Notes under the pieces: model-generated
Told to the model about the DNA's origin: nothing
Seen by the model: the letters and a program-made list of their open reading frames with translations, nothing else
Databases searched by the model: none
Translations under genes and position numbers: made by a program
Origin: Streptomyces sp. NBC_01314
Lineage (GTDB): Bacteria; Actinomycetota; Actinomycetes; Streptomycetales; Streptomycetaceae
Assembly: GCF_041435215.1 (NCBI RefSeq)
Contig: NZ_CP108394.1
Coordinates: 6,758,001-6,822,000 of the forward strand
Length of the DNA: 64,000 nt
Direction of reading: 5' to 3'
Shown here: piece after piece, positions 7,301 to 16,142 of the stretch
Numbering within the stretch: position 1 is the stretch's first letter
Layout: every line of letters begins with the position of its first letter

Positions 7301-8742
7301 GTGGGCTCTCCTTGCGTGCTGTGCTGCTTGCGCCACCGCTCGTACATCTCGTGCCAGTCGGGGCCGAGGGGATACAGGCCGTCGATGCCGTGCCCGGCGC
7401 GCACCTGCTCGGTGATGAATTGCTCCCGCTGTTCCTGCTCCCGGCAGTCGGTGATCAGGTCCTCGGCCAGGTCTGGCGGCACGACGACCACGCCGTCCGC
7501 GTCTCCCACCAGCAGGTCGCCGGGCTGCACGAGGGCTCCGCCGCAGGCGATCGGCACTCCCGTGTCCCACGGCACATGGCGGCGGCCGAGGACGGAGGGG
7601 TGGGCTCCGCCGTGGTAGACGGGCAGCCCCAGTTCGGTGACGGCGACGCTGTCGCGCAGACCTCCGTCGGTGACGACCCCGGCCGCGCCGCGCTGCTGGG
7701 CGCGCAGGGCGAGGATGTCGCCGAGCGTGCCGGCGGAGGTGTCCCGGCGGGCGTCCATGACCAGCACATGACCGGGTCGCAGCTGCTCGATGGCCCGCTT
7801 CTGGGCGTTCATGCCGTTGCCGTATCGCTTGAACAGGTCCTCGCGCAGCGGCAGGTAGCGCAGTGTGTGGGCGACGCCGACCATCTTCGTGTCCGGCTGT
7901 GTGGGACGTACGCCGTCGATGGACATGTGCGGCAGTCCGCGCCCCCGCAACTGCGCGCTGAGTGTGGCGACCGCGACCGAACGCAGGCCTTGCTCGATGC
8001 GTTCGTCGAGCTGGGGCTCGGGTGTGTACGCGGCTCCGTGGGCGGCCTCGCGTTCGGCCTCGTCCGTCCTCGGCATCGCTCCGTACGTCTCCAGGGCGGG
8101 CCCGGAGGCGATGGGGTTGCGCAGCCGCCCGGTGGACTGCCCGCTGCCGGTGACCTCGACCTCGACCGTGTCGCCGGGGGAGACGACGGACGCGCCGGCC
8201 GGAGTCCCGGTAAGGATGACGTCCCCGGGCTCCAGCGTGACCAGTCTCGACAGGTCGGCGACGAGCTGTCCGAAGGGGAAGAGGAGCGTGTCGGTGGTGT
8301 CGTCCTGCACGAGTTCGCCGTTGACCCAGGTACGCAGCTGGAGTGCGGTCGGGTCGAGTTGGCGGGCGTCCAGCAGCCGCGGCCCGATCGGGGTGAAGCC
8401 GTCGGCGCCCTTGGAGCGGAGGTTGGAGCCGCGGTCGGCATACCGCAGGTCGTAGACCCCGGCGTCGTTCGCGGCGGTCACCCACCGCACGTGGGACCAG
8501 CCGTCCTCCGGCCGCACCCGCTGGGCCCGGCTGCCTACGACCAGGGCGATCTCGCCTTCGAACCCGAGAAGTTCACACCCCTCCGGGCGGACGATGGCCT
8601 CCTGGGTGCCCGCCAGCGACGAGGGGGGCTTGAGGAAGTAGGAGGGCTGGGCCGGGATCCGGCCGCGCTCCTTGGCCCGGCTGGGGTAGTTGAGATGGAC
8701 AGCGATGATCTTCGAAGGAGGATTCCCCAGGGGGTGCGTCAT
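7297..8742 (-). CDS. Fused FAH-family hydrolase/isomerase and RraA-like protein
   Basis: A single 481-residue polypeptide joining two enzyme families. Residues ~10-235 are a fumarylacetoacetate hydrolase (FAH) domain, with metal-site segments GFEGEIALVVG and the GDVILTGTPAG loop. Residues ~270-470 are RraA-like, the fold of 4-hydroxy-4-methyl-2-oxoglutarate aldolase/oxaloacetate decarboxylase. They carry GDILALRAQQRG and VVTDGGLRDS, whose Arg-Asp is the usual Mg site. It sits where HpaG would be expected. HpaG is normally a tandem FAH decarboxylase/isomerase. Isomerisation and decarboxylation of carboxymethyl-hydroxymuconate are therefore the likely roles. The ATG touches the hpaB stop (TGATG at 8744-8740). 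Confidence 0.85.
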   Translation of the reverse strand: MTHPLGNPPSKIIAVHLNYPSRAKERGRIPAQPSYFLKPPSSLAGTQEAIVRPEGCELLGFEGEIALVVGSRAQRVRPEDGWSHVRWVTAANDAGVYDLRYADRGSNLRSKGADGFTPIGPRLLDARQLDPTALQLRTWVNGELVQDDTTDTLLFPFGQLVADLSRLVTLEPGDVILTGTPAGASVVSPGDTVEVEVTGSGQSTGRLRNPIASGPALETYGAMPRTDEAEREAAHGAAYTPEPQLDERIEQGLRSVAVATLSAQLRGRGLPHMSIDGVRPTQPDTKMVGVAHTLRYLPLREDLFKRYGNGMNAQKRAIEQLRPGHVLVMDARRDTSAGTLGDILALRAQQRGAAGVVTDGGLRDSVAVTELGLPVYHGGAHPSVLGRRHVPWDTGVPIACGGALVQPGDLLVGDADGVVVVPPDLAEDLITDCREQEQREQFITEQVRAGHGIDGLYPLGPDWHEMYERWRKQHSTQGEPT

Positions 8743-10208
8743 CAGGAGCGCTCCAGGCTGCTCTGATCCAGGAAGTTCTGGACCTTCGCCTTGTACGGCT
8801 CGCGGTCGTACGACTTCACGTACGCGCCGGCCATGCGGACGGGGTCGCCGAAGAAGTAGTACTCGTACAGGGCCTGGCGGCTGGAGAAGGCGGAGATGCA
8901 GGTGTCCCAGACGAGACGGAACAGCTTCACGCGCTCGGCGCCGGTGAGGGTGGCCGACTGGAGGTAGGCCTCGATGTCGATGGCCGCCGGGCCGGTGATG
9001 TCGAGTTCGGTCGGGGTGGCCATCAGGCCGGAGGCGCCGAGCTTGCGCAGGATCTGCGGGAAGCGCTGGTAGAGCTTGGGGTAGAGGTTGCGGGCGGCGT
9101 TGAGGGGGGCCCAGGCCGGGGTCAGCACCCCGTACTCGTTGATCTCGGCGTCGGCTTCCGCCGCGCGCAGGAAGGCGCGCAGCGTCTCCAGGGTGGTGAT
9201 GATCTCGGCGATGTCCTCCTGGACGTGCTGGAACTGCTCGATGCCGATGGCCTCCGTGAGCAGTGTCACCAGTCCGAGGATGTACTCGGTCTTGGCGGTG
9301 GTGCGGGTGACGACCTGGTGGGTCATGTGCACCACGGAGGCGGTCTGGGAATAGAAGCCGTTGCACAGCTCGGCGTCACCGAGGGCGAAGCAGCGCTCGA
9401 AGGGCACGTGCACGTCGTCGAAGACGACGACGCAGTCCGATTCCTCGAAGCGGGAGGCGAGGGGGTGGTCGTGGCGCGGGCGGTCGTAGTCGAGGGGCTC
9501 GCGGGCGATGTAGCGCAGGCCGGGGGTGTCGTTGGGGATGGCGAAGGCGTACGAGTACGGCTTGTCCTCGGGCGTGCCGCGGAGCACGGTCGAGGGGAAG
9601 ACGAGCATCTCGTCGGCGAAGGGGGCGATGGTGGCGAGCATGCGCGCCCCGCGGATCACCACGCCGTTGTCGTCCTCCTTCACGATGCGTGCCGCGAGCT
9701 TGCCGCCCGCCTGCTGGGTGCCCGCCACGGCCCGGTTGACCTGCGGCGGGATCAGCGTGTGGGTGCACAGCAGATCCTCTTCGCGGGCCTTCTCGTAGTA
9801 GCGGCGGATGTTCTCGCCGAAGGCGGGGTTGGACTGGGCGAACCAGTCGGCGGCCGAGGCGAGCGCCATCAGGGAGCTGTTCATGTAGTCGCCGGTGCGG
9901 CCCAGCATGCCGTTGCTGTGGTCGGCCCACACCTTGAACGACTTACGGCGCTTGACGAGATCGTCGGGTGTGCGCGGAGTGAGGAAGGACGTGCCGACCG
10001 GCTCACCGGAGGTGGGGGAGGCGTAGGTGAGGACGTCCTTGTGTTCGTCGCTGTGCTGGAGGTCGTACAGCTCGGCGTAGGTCCGCACCACGTTGCGGAA
10101 GGCGGGGTGTTCCTGGATTCCCCCGGTGAGCGTCTCGCCCTGGATGTGCACGGTGGGGCGGGACTGGGAGAGGCGTTCGAGGAATTCCTTGCCGGTGCGT
10201 GCGGCCAT
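8742..10208 (-). CDS. hpaB: 4-hydroxyphenylacetate 3-monooxygenase, oxygenase component
   Basis: A 488-residue FADH2-dependent hydroxylase. It converts 4-hydroxyphenylacetate to 3,4-dihydroxyphenylacetate using reduced flavin from HpaC. The protein is recognisable from its start (RTGKEFLERLSQSRPTVHIQGE), the acyl-CoA-dehydrogenase-like core (DYMNSSLMALASAADWF, TLIPPQVNR, GVVIRGARMLATIAPFADE) and its C-terminal half (ASGLMATPTELDITGPAAID). Length is normal for the family. A good ribosome site (AGGAG, 7 bases before ATG) supports the start at 10208. It follows hpaC by 62 bp and is coupled by a one-base overlap to the FAH-RraA gene. Confidence 0.95.
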   Translation of the reverse strand: MAARTGKEFLERLSQSRPTVHIQGETLTGGIQEHPAFRNVVRTYAELYDLQHSDEHKDVLTYASPTSGEPVGTSFLTPRTPDDLVKRRKSFKVWADHSNGMLGRTGDYMNSSLMALASAADWFAQSNPAFGENIRRYYEKAREEDLLCTHTLIPPQVNRAVAGTQQAGGKLAARIVKEDDNGVVIRGARMLATIAPFADEMLVFPSTVLRGTPEDKPYSYAFAIPNDTPGLRYIAREPLDYDRPRHDHPLASRFEESDCVVVFDDVHVPFERCFALGDAELCNGFYSQTASVVHMTHQVVTRTTAKTEYILGLVTLLTEAIGIEQFQHVQEDIAEIITTLETLRAFLRAAEADAEINEYGVLTPAWAPLNAARNLYPKLYQRFPQILRKLGASGLMATPTELDITGPAAIDIEAYLQSATLTGAERVKLFRLVWDTCISAFSSRQALYEYYFFGDPVRMAGAYVKSYDREPYKAKVQNFLDQSSLERS

Positions 10209-10270
10209 GGTGGTTCTCCTGGGGAGTGCGGTGGGGTTCGAGAGAGGGGGGCGGGCCGGGCGGAAAGGCT

Positions 10271-10774
10271 TTAGAAGAGGTGCTCGATGCCGTCGGTCGA
10301 CTCGGTCGTGGACGCGAAACGGCTCCAGGCGTAGGTCAGGGCGTCGCCGTCGCGGTGACCGAGGTCGGTGACGCGGCCGAGGACCAGGGTGTGGTCGCCA
10401 CCGTCGTACGCGCGCCAGGGCTCGCACTCCACCCAGGCGAGCGGGTCGGCCAGCCGCGGAACGCGCGCGCCCTCCGCCCAGCGGGGCTCCACGGTGCTCG
10501 GGGCCCCCGCGAACAGCCGGGCCAGCTGCTCCTGCTCGGCACCGAGGATGTTCACGCAGAAGGGCCCGTCGGCCAGCTGGTCGTGGCAGCGGGCCCGGCG
10601 GGCGACGCTGATCAGGACGAGCGGCGGTTCGGCGGACACGGACGTGAAGGAGTTCATGGTGGCGCCCCGCGGACCGTCGTCGGTGGCGTACGACACCACC
10701 GTGACGCCGGTGGCGAAACGGGACATGCAGGCACGCAGCGCGCCGGGACTGGGGGGAGCGAGTGCTTCGGGCAT
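10271..10774 (-). CDS. hpaC: Flavin reductase component of 4-hydroxyphenylacetate monooxygenase
   Basis: A 167-residue flavin reductase of the HpaC-like family. It reduces FAD or FMN with NAD(P)H and passes it to HpaB. Typical features are RFATGVTVVSYATDDGPRGA near the N-terminus, NSFTSVSAEPPLVLISV, and a C-terminal GDHTLVLGRV. The start at 10774 has AAGGAG six bases upstream; the longer open frame to 10909 has no ribosome site. It is the first gene of the minus-strand operon, and its promoter must lie in 10775-11096 facing away from the MarR gene. Confidence 0.92.
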   Translation of the reverse strand: MPEALAPPSPGALRACMSRFATGVTVVSYATDDGPRGATMNSFTSVSAEPPLVLISVARRARCHDQLADGPFCVNILGAEQEQLARLFAGAPSTVEPRWAEGARVPRLADPLAWVECEPWRAYDGGDHTLVLGRVTDLGHRDGDALTYAWSRFASTTESTDGIEHLF

Positions 10775-11096
10775 ACGAGGCTCCTTGGGATCGATCGCCC
10801 GCCACACCGTCCCCCTTGACGGAGGAGGGGGAACGGCCGGGGCTACCCGGCCGCGCATCGGGACGCACGGCCGGGAGGAGACCTGTCCCCTGACGGACCC
10901 AGGGGACAAAACGGTACGACTAATGCTCAGAGCATGTAATCAATGCTTTGATTAATTGGGGACGGTACCCCCGTCGGCATCTCTGGGGAAGCCCTCGGGT
11001 GAAGGTTTTTTACGGTCCGGAAACCTGGACGGGGTGCCGACGTGTGCCCGCATTCCCGAGTGCGGTCCGTGACGCCGCCCGACCTACACTCCGACT
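10775..11096. promoter_or_regulatory. Divergent hpaC / hpaR control region with two dyads
   Basis: The 322-bp region between the divergent hpaC and marR genes has no coding potential. It carries two adjacent palindromes: ATGCTCAGAGCAT (10923-10935, 6-base arms around one A) and TAATCAATGCTTTGATTA (10937-10954, 7-base arms, 4-base spacer). This AT-rich patch stands out in GC-rich surroundings, as MarR-family operators often do. The likely binder is the adjacent MarR protein. On the other side, TACACT at 11085-11090 ends six bases before the GTG at 11097, a spacing that suggests a leaderless mRNA. Confidence 0.65.
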
Positions 11097-11642
11097 GTGA
11101 CCCAGGAACCGGAACCGCTGGACGCCGACCACCTGCACTTCTGGTCGTTCATCGACCACGCCGTCGACCGGGCGTCGCGGGAACTCCCCGGCATCGACCC
11201 GCTCGCCATGCGGCTGGTGCTCACCCTCCACCGCGCGGCCAACATGCTCGTCTACGACCTCGAATCCGCCGTACACCGGCCTCGCGGCTGGTCATGGCCC
11301 GGCTTCCGAGTGCTGTTCGCCATCTGGCTGTCGGGCCCGGTAGAGGCGAAGAAGGTCGCGGAGCTGTCCGGCATGAGCCGAGCCGCCGTGTCGGCGCTGG
11401 TGAACACGCTGGACCGGGACGGCCTGGTGAGCAAGGAGCGCGCCTCCTACGACGGGCGCGCGGTCCAGCTCGGCCTCACCGAGGCCGGCGTGCATGCGAT
11501 CACCACCGCCTTCCAGGCACACAACGCACGTGAACAGGAGTGGGCGGGCGCCCTCAGTGAGGACGAGCAGCAGACCCTCATCGAGTTGCTCGGCAAGCTG
11601 ACCGCGCACTCCGCGCACAGCGACGTCCGGCATCGGACCTGA
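11097..11642 (+). CDS. hpaR: MarR-family regulator of the hpa operon (HpaR-like)
   Basis: A 181-residue winged-helix regulator. The HTH runs over ~80-125: VEAKKVAELSGMSRAAVSAL, then the wing DGLVSKERASYDGRAV. The N-terminal helix is longer than in minimal MarR proteins. It is divergent from hpaC across a 322-bp region with two dyads, the usual arrangement for an autoregulated repressor released by a phenolic acid. No Shine-Dalgarno is visible; a -10-like TACACT six bases before the GTG suggests leaderless translation. Repression of hpaCB and relief by 4-hydroxyphenylacetate or homoprotocatechuate are inferred from HpaR of enteric bacteria. Confidence 0.82.
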   Translation: MTQEPEPLDADHLHFWSFIDHAVDRASRELPGIDPLAMRLVLTLHRAANMLVYDLESAVHRPRGWSWPGFRVLFAIWLSGPVEAKKVAELSGMSRAAVSALVNTLDRDGLVSKERASYDGRAVQLGLTEAGVHAITTAFQAHNAREQEWAGALSEDEQQTLIELLGKLTAHSAHSDVRHRT

Positions 11643-11909
11643 GGGGTTCTCCCAGGGCAACGAGCCGATGGCAGGCGTCCTACCTGGCGGACGGCGACTG
11701 CTTCGCCGCCCGAGCCGCCTACCCGACCTACCCGAGCCGCCGCTACCCGGGCCGACCGCACGTGCGGCACGGGCACCCGAAACCGTCGGCCGGCGAGGTC
11801 GGCGGCCACGATGTGCGGAAGGCAGTCGGTGTCGACCGGTCCTCCCGCGGCGCATCGGTTCGGCGCCTCGTGGCCGGGCGTGCGGCGGCTCGCTGCGGGC
11901 GCAAAGCGC

Positions 11910-13658
11910 TCAAGGGCGAGGGGCGGACCAGCGCTCGGTTGCCGAAGGGTCCGACGCTGCCCGGATGTCGTCAGCTGCCAAGGCGGCACTGAACTGCAAG
12001 ACGTCCGAAGGACTTGCGAGAGAGAGTCCCGTCAGCTTCTCGATGCGCCGAAGCCGCTGGGAGACCGTGTTCTTGTGAACGAAGAGCTTCTGAGCGGACA
12101 CATCGGCGCGGCAGTCATTGGCCAGGTAGGTCCTCAAGGTGAGGATCAGGTCTGTCGAGCGCTCGAGATCGCTCTGGCGCAGTGCACCCAGCACGCGATC
12201 ACTGAAGCTCGCGACGACCCTGTGGTCCTCCAGCTGGAGCAACAGGCCCACCACCCCCAGGTCTTCGATGGTGCGAACCAGAGGAGCCTGGGAGCCGCCG
12301 AGTTCAAGCGCGCCCCGTGCCATCCGGAACGCTCTGGCCAGGTCTTCCGAACCGCCGGCCGGGGCCACCACCGCGTGTACCTGAGAGCCGATCGCGCCGT
12401 GCGTGAGGGTGGCAGCGATGTCCTCCGCGCCTTCACTGGTCGGCCAGAGAGCGACCCAGTAGTCGCCGAGCCGACCGCACACAAGGCGGGGTCGTCGGCT
12501 CGAAATGGATCGCATCCGGCGTCCGAGCGGCGAGTTGTCGACCTTCGTGGCACTTCCTTCGCTTTGGTCCTTCATCACGACTACCTGAACCTCATCGACG
12601 AGCAGGTTTGCTCGTAGTGCACGCTGCCGGGCCGCAGCGCGCCGCTCAGGGTCGCCGGAACAGAGATCCCCGATCAGATCGTCTCTGAATCGGGCTTCGG
12701 CCTCGGCCGCGGTCCGGTCGCGCAGAAGCAGGAGCGCGCAGACGGTCGCGGCGTGCTCCAGTGCGCGAGCGGCCATGTCGGGGTCGAGGGTCGCGCCGAA
12801 AGCTTCGATTCGTGCGGCTACCTCCCCGTGCAGGAGAACCACCGCCGAGTTCGAGACCTCCGGCGTCAGGTCTTCGACCGAGTCGGAGCCCGCCTGTGCG
12901 AGCACGAAACCCGAATCGTCGACGATCTTCAGGAAGCCGGCGCCCACCATCTGCGCGGACTCATTTGCGAGGTGGGCGAGATCCGAGTCGGTGAGCGCCA
13001 CGTCGGTAAGGCGACGATGCAACTCCTGAGATCGCTCGTCCCGCGCCTGCCGGTCGCGCAGTTCCTCGTTGAGAGCCTCGAGCTGGTTCATCCGGCCGGT
13101 CTCCGCCTGGCGGAGCCGCGTGATTTCGAGAGCCGCGCTCGCGAAATCCGTCAGGGCCTCGACCAGGTGGCGAAGCTGGGGATCCGGGGCGATGACCTCT
13201 CTGTTGTAACAGTTGAAGGTCCCGACGATCTGGTCGCCCGCTCGCAGCGGCACAGCCAGCAGCGTCCTGTAACCCTGCGCCCTCGCCGGCCCGGACCACT
13301 GGGTGAAGTCGGCATGCTGCGTGATGTCGGATACCCAAACGGAAACGCCGGAGGTATAGGCCCTGCTGGAGGGCGACTCTCTCGCGGTGCTACCAAGCGT
13401 CAACGGGTTCCGGGTGTTGATCTGCTCGACGTAGAAGGTGTCCAGACCCGCCCAAGCACGGATGAGCAGCTGGGTCCCCGACTCGTCGGGGAGAAGAACC
13501 GCGCAGAAGTCGAAGCCGGTGAGCTGGCGCCCGACCGCGACCAGTCGCTGATGCAAGTCCTCGGACGAACTCCCTGCCCCGGCCTGACGGGCCAGCAACT
13601 CGAGCGCCGCGATCCACACAGCGGTTGGCGTCACTTCGTGAGGCATCGTCCTGCTCAA
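11910..13658 (-). CDS. GAF-domain PucR/CdaR-family transcriptional activator
   Basis: A 582-residue regulator. Residues ~20-190 form a GAF sensor domain (FDFCAVLLPDESGTQLLIRA; LLAVPLRAGDQIVGTFNCY). A coiled-coil linker (~195-230) and a middle domain follow. The C-terminal PucR-type HTH has RADVSAQKLFVHKNTVSQRL and RRIEKLTGLSL. The start is the TTG at 13658, which has GGAGGG six bases upstream; the ATG at 13646 is less well placed. It lies downstream of the cupin and FAD-hydroxylase genes on the same strand and probably controls them or the divergent hydrolase genes. Codon choice is less GC-biased than in neighbours at 2-11 kb, hinting at a different origin. Confidence 0.85.
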   Translation of the reverse strand: MSRTMPHEVTPTAVWIAALELLARQAGAGSSSEDLHQRLVAVGRQLTGFDFCAVLLPDESGTQLLIRAWAGLDTFYVEQINTRNPLTLGSTARESPSSRAYTSGVSVWVSDITQHADFTQWSGPARAQGYRTLLAVPLRAGDQIVGTFNCYNREVIAPDPQLRHLVEALTDFASAALEITRLRQAETGRMNQLEALNEELRDRQARDERSQELHRRLTDVALTDSDLAHLANESAQMVGAGFLKIVDDSGFVLAQAGSDSVEDLTPEVSNSAVVLLHGEVAARIEAFGATLDPDMAARALEHAATVCALLLLRDRTAAEAEARFRDDLIGDLCSGDPERRAAARQRALRANLLVDEVQVVVMKDQSEGSATKVDNSPLGRRMRSISSRRPRLVCGRLGDYWVALWPTSEGAEDIAATLTHGAIGSQVHAVVAPAGGSEDLARAFRMARGALELGGSQAPLVRTIEDLGVVGLLLQLEDHRVVASFSDRVLGALRQSDLERSTDLILTLRTYLANDCRADVSAQKLFVHKNTVSQRLRRIEKLTGLSLASPSDVLQFSAALAADDIRAASDPSATERWSAPRP

Positions 13659-13751
13659 GAGGTGCCCTCCAACCCGAGGGCTCGCATGTGACTGTCGCCC
13701 GTGATCTGGCTCAAGGGTATGACAGGAGCCGGCCCGGAGGGTGTGGCGTGC

Positions 13752-14219
13752 TCATCCACGCTCGATCGGCAGAGGTGAGTTCTCGCTGTCGAGATGTTCG
13801 ACAGTCGTGAATACGAGATCGGCTTCACCCGCGTTTTCGATGTCATGGAGCAGAAACTCGCCGCGCGCGAATCCGAAATGGCGCGTTTCGCCTGCTTCGT
13901 ACTCCACGGCGCGAGTCGTTCCGTCGTGTGTGTGCTGAATGCTGCGGCCAGACGTGATCGCTGTCCAGAAGTAATCGAGCACGTGACGATGAGCGTGCCA
14001 TCGTTCGCCCGGCGCCAGTCGAATCTCCCAGACCCGGACACGGGGATTTTCGCTGAGCAGACGCGAACCCACATGTCCATCCTGCGCGTGAACGCGGAAC
14101 TCTTCTGTCAGCTCATCGGTCCAGCCGGAAAAGTCGCTGGCGATCAGTTCGCCTGCCAGAGGCAGATCAAGGCTGCTCACGAGGGGCGTGTTTCGATCAG
14201 CCCGGGACCTCTCACTCAT
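13752..14219 (-). CDS. Small cupin-domain protein
   Basis: A 155-residue single cupin barrel. Metal-type residues are in GERWHAHRHVLDYFW (several His) and the second cupin motif region GETRHFGFARGEF. It resembles BauB-type cupins annotated in beta-alanine catabolism, but that similarity does not fix a reaction. The ATG at 14219 has GAGGA about six bases upstream. It follows the FAD hydroxylase gene by 19 bp and precedes the PucR gene by 93 bp, so it is probably co-transcribed. A ring-opening dioxygenase or an isomerase acting on the hydroxylase product is possible; this is not shown by the sequence. Confidence 0.75.
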   Translation of the reverse strand: MSERSRADRNTPLVSSLDLPLAGELIASDFSGWTDELTEEFRVHAQDGHVGSRLLSENPRVRVWEIRLAPGERWHAHRHVLDYFWTAITSGRSIQHTHDGTTRAVEYEAGETRHFGFARGEFLLHDIENAGEADLVFTTVEHLDSENSPLPIERG

Positions 14220-14238
14220 GATGATTCCTCTGTCTCTG

Positions 14239-15420
14239 TTAGATGCCGGGCCCATAGAGACCGAACCGGAGTTCGGGATCCGATGGGCGCCAGGAGTTGT
14301 CGAACTGTGAACGCTCACCCATGGCCTGGACACGCGACTCGAGCTGGGCGCTCAGGGCGAGTTGAACGGGCTCCCAGACCTGAAGGGCTCGGTCCAGGCC
14401 GTCGTCTGACTTTTCGATTGCCGCGGCCAGATTCCACGCGTCGGCAGCGGCCTTGGCGGTGCCGGCCGCCGCGTGTGGGCGAGCGGCGCATGCGGCGTCA
14501 CCGAGTATCGCGACCCGGCCTCGGACCATCTGTGCGGCGCGAATGTCACTGACGACCTGGACGTAGGGGGCGTCGCAGCGCGAAACGACCTCGGCCGCCG
14601 CGGGCGGTAGGTCGCGAGCCGCATCGGCCCGCATTCGTTCGACCTCGGTGTGCGGAACCTGGTCCGGAGGCAATGACAGGACCCCGGCGGATGCGCCCCC
14701 GACGAACTGATCGAGTTGGGGTCCTGCCGGAACGTTGCGATACCAGACGAAGTTCATAAGCCTTTCGGTGATGCCGTCTTCCATCGGGCTGGGCACGGGA
14801 TACATCACGATGTGTGAGTCCGGCATGAGCGCGTAGGTCACGGAGTCCTCAAGAACCGCACAGGTTTCGCTGCTCAGCAGACGCTCTGGCACGAGGCCGC
14901 GCCAACCGATGTAGCCGGAGTACCGGACGGGTGTGTTCGGTGAGACGTACTGCCGGCCCACCGAGTTCACCCCGTCGGCGAATACCACGAGGTCGCCGGT
15001 TGCAAAGCTGCCATTGTCGAACTCGACGGTCGCGGTCGACGCGTCCTGAGCGACCGCCACGGCGCGGTGTCCGCGCCTGAAACGTTCGGCCCCGAAGTCC
15101 CGCAGCAGCGCCGAGTGGAGGGTCGCCCAGGAGCTGTAGGACCACTGCGCGTTCTCGCGGTGGGCCACGCGATTGTCGCTGCCCAGGTACTGGACGAGAT
15201 TTGTCGAGGTGGTGAGGCTCTCCAGCGCCTGCGTACTGCGTTCGGTGAACCAGCGGATCGTGTCCGGCTGCAGCACGATGCCGCCGCCGCGGGCGTCGTC
15301 GCGGGTCGATCGCTCGAAGACGTCGACGTCCCAGCCGAGGTCGCGCAGCAGCAGTGCGGTGGTGAGACCGCCGATCGACCCTCCGACGACGACAGCCTGA
15401 CGGGACTTGGGTTCGCGCAT
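14239..15420 (-). CDS. FAD-dependent aromatic hydroxylase, 2,6-dihydroxypyridine 3-monooxygenase-like
   Basis: A 393-residue class A flavoprotein monooxygenase. It begins with the FAD-binding fold (VVVGGSIGGLTTALLLRDLG) and has the second FAD motif GRVAILGDAACAARPHAAAG. The body follows 2,6-dihydroxypyridine hydroxylase of nicotine-degrading Arthrobacter (GYIGWRGLVPERLL, MPDSHIVMYPVP, MNFVWYRNV). It would hydroxylate an electron-rich ring using NAD(P)H and O2. The ATG at 15420 has GGGAGG seven bases upstream. It is the first gene of a minus-strand set with the cupin and PucR genes, divergent from a permease remnant. The true substrate is unknown; a hydroxylated N-heteroaromatic or phenolic acid is likely. 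Confidence 0.8.
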   Translation of the reverse strand: MREPKSRQAVVVGGSIGGLTTALLLRDLGWDVDVFERSTRDDARGGGIVLQPDTIRWFTERSTQALESLTTSTNLVQYLGSDNRVAHRENAQWSYSSWATLHSALLRDFGAERFRRGHRAVAVAQDASTATVEFDNGSFATGDLVVFADGVNSVGRQYVSPNTPVRYSGYIGWRGLVPERLLSSETCAVLEDSVTYALMPDSHIVMYPVPSPMEDGITERLMNFVWYRNVPAGPQLDQFVGGASAGVLSLPPDQVPHTEVERMRADAARDLPPAAAEVVSRCDAPYVQVVSDIRAAQMVRGRVAILGDAACAARPHAAAGTAKAAADAWNLAAAIEKSDDGLDRALQVWEPVQLALSAQLESRVQAMGERSQFDNSWRPSDPELRFGLYGPGI

Positions 15421-15653
15421 GCGTCGACCTCCCCGGTTGCGGGAGACATCGGCGCGCCTGCTCGATGCCTCGGGCATTCAGTCTCGGAGGGTGGTGCGAG
15501 CGATACTATGTTCGGGGCCACATCGCAGGCGATTGACAGTGTGAGTGAGCACATGTCGCCGGGCCGTTCCACCGGGGCATTCTGGTTTGACCTCGATGTG
15601 GCGCGGCCAATCGAGCGGATGTCCTCAGGGACCCGTTCAGAAGGTCAGGGAAG

Positions 15654-16005
15654 ATGAGCAGACTCACGAGCTCAACGCCGAACACTCACCCGGCAACCGA
15701 CTCGCTGGGGATCAGCGGACCGATGTTCATGGTGATCGCAGTCACCGCACCGCTGACTGCCTTAGCGCCAAACCTCGCTCTCGGTGTCGCCTTCGGCGGT
15801 GGAATCGGCACAGCGGCGTGATGTCAGTGGCGCCGATTGTTCTCTCTGTCTTCACGGTCGCCTATGTCGCAATCAGCCGCGAAGTTGTCAACTCGGCGGT
15901 CCACTACGGCTAAATCCGCCTTGGCCCGGCAGTCGCCGGGGCCGGCGCCTCCGCCTCCGCAGCGTTGATCGGGGCCGTGCTTCACGCCGGCAGACCGCAG
16001 CGGTC
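15654..16005 (+). pseudogene. Decayed amino-acid permease (APC family), N-terminal remnant
   Basis: Three collinear fragments read as the beginning of an APC-superfamily permease. 15654-15821 gives a 55-residue start with LGISGPMFMVIAVTAPLTAL and VAFGGGIGTAA. 15821-15913, in another frame, gives SVFTVAYVAISREVVNSA. After an in-frame TAA the same frame continues as IRLGPAVAGAGASASAALIG. Intact permeases read these in one frame with the same order and spacing. At least one frame change, one stop and loss of all later transmembrane segments mean it is dead. It lies divergently next to the FAD hydroxylase, so the block once had its own uptake system. Confidence 0.7.
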
Positions 16006-16142
16006 TACGACGCGATTTACCCGCGGAGATGTTTCAAGTGTGTCGACGGTTGAATTCGTCGAGTCCGCATCGCCCGTGTCCGCGAGCCAGAGCCGACGAT
16101 GTGGGCGAGTTCCCAGCGGCAGGCGAAAGACTGGAGGCTGAA

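Noticed and set aside
4890..12617. Long antisense open frames, for example opposite hpaB, the FAH-RraA gene and the PucR gene
   Set aside because: These are third-position-GC shadows with Val/Gly/Arg/His-rich translations and no family signatures.
15821..15913. Short plus-strand frame as a separate small gene
   Set aside because: Its sequence continues the permease fragment before it, so it is part of the pseudogene.
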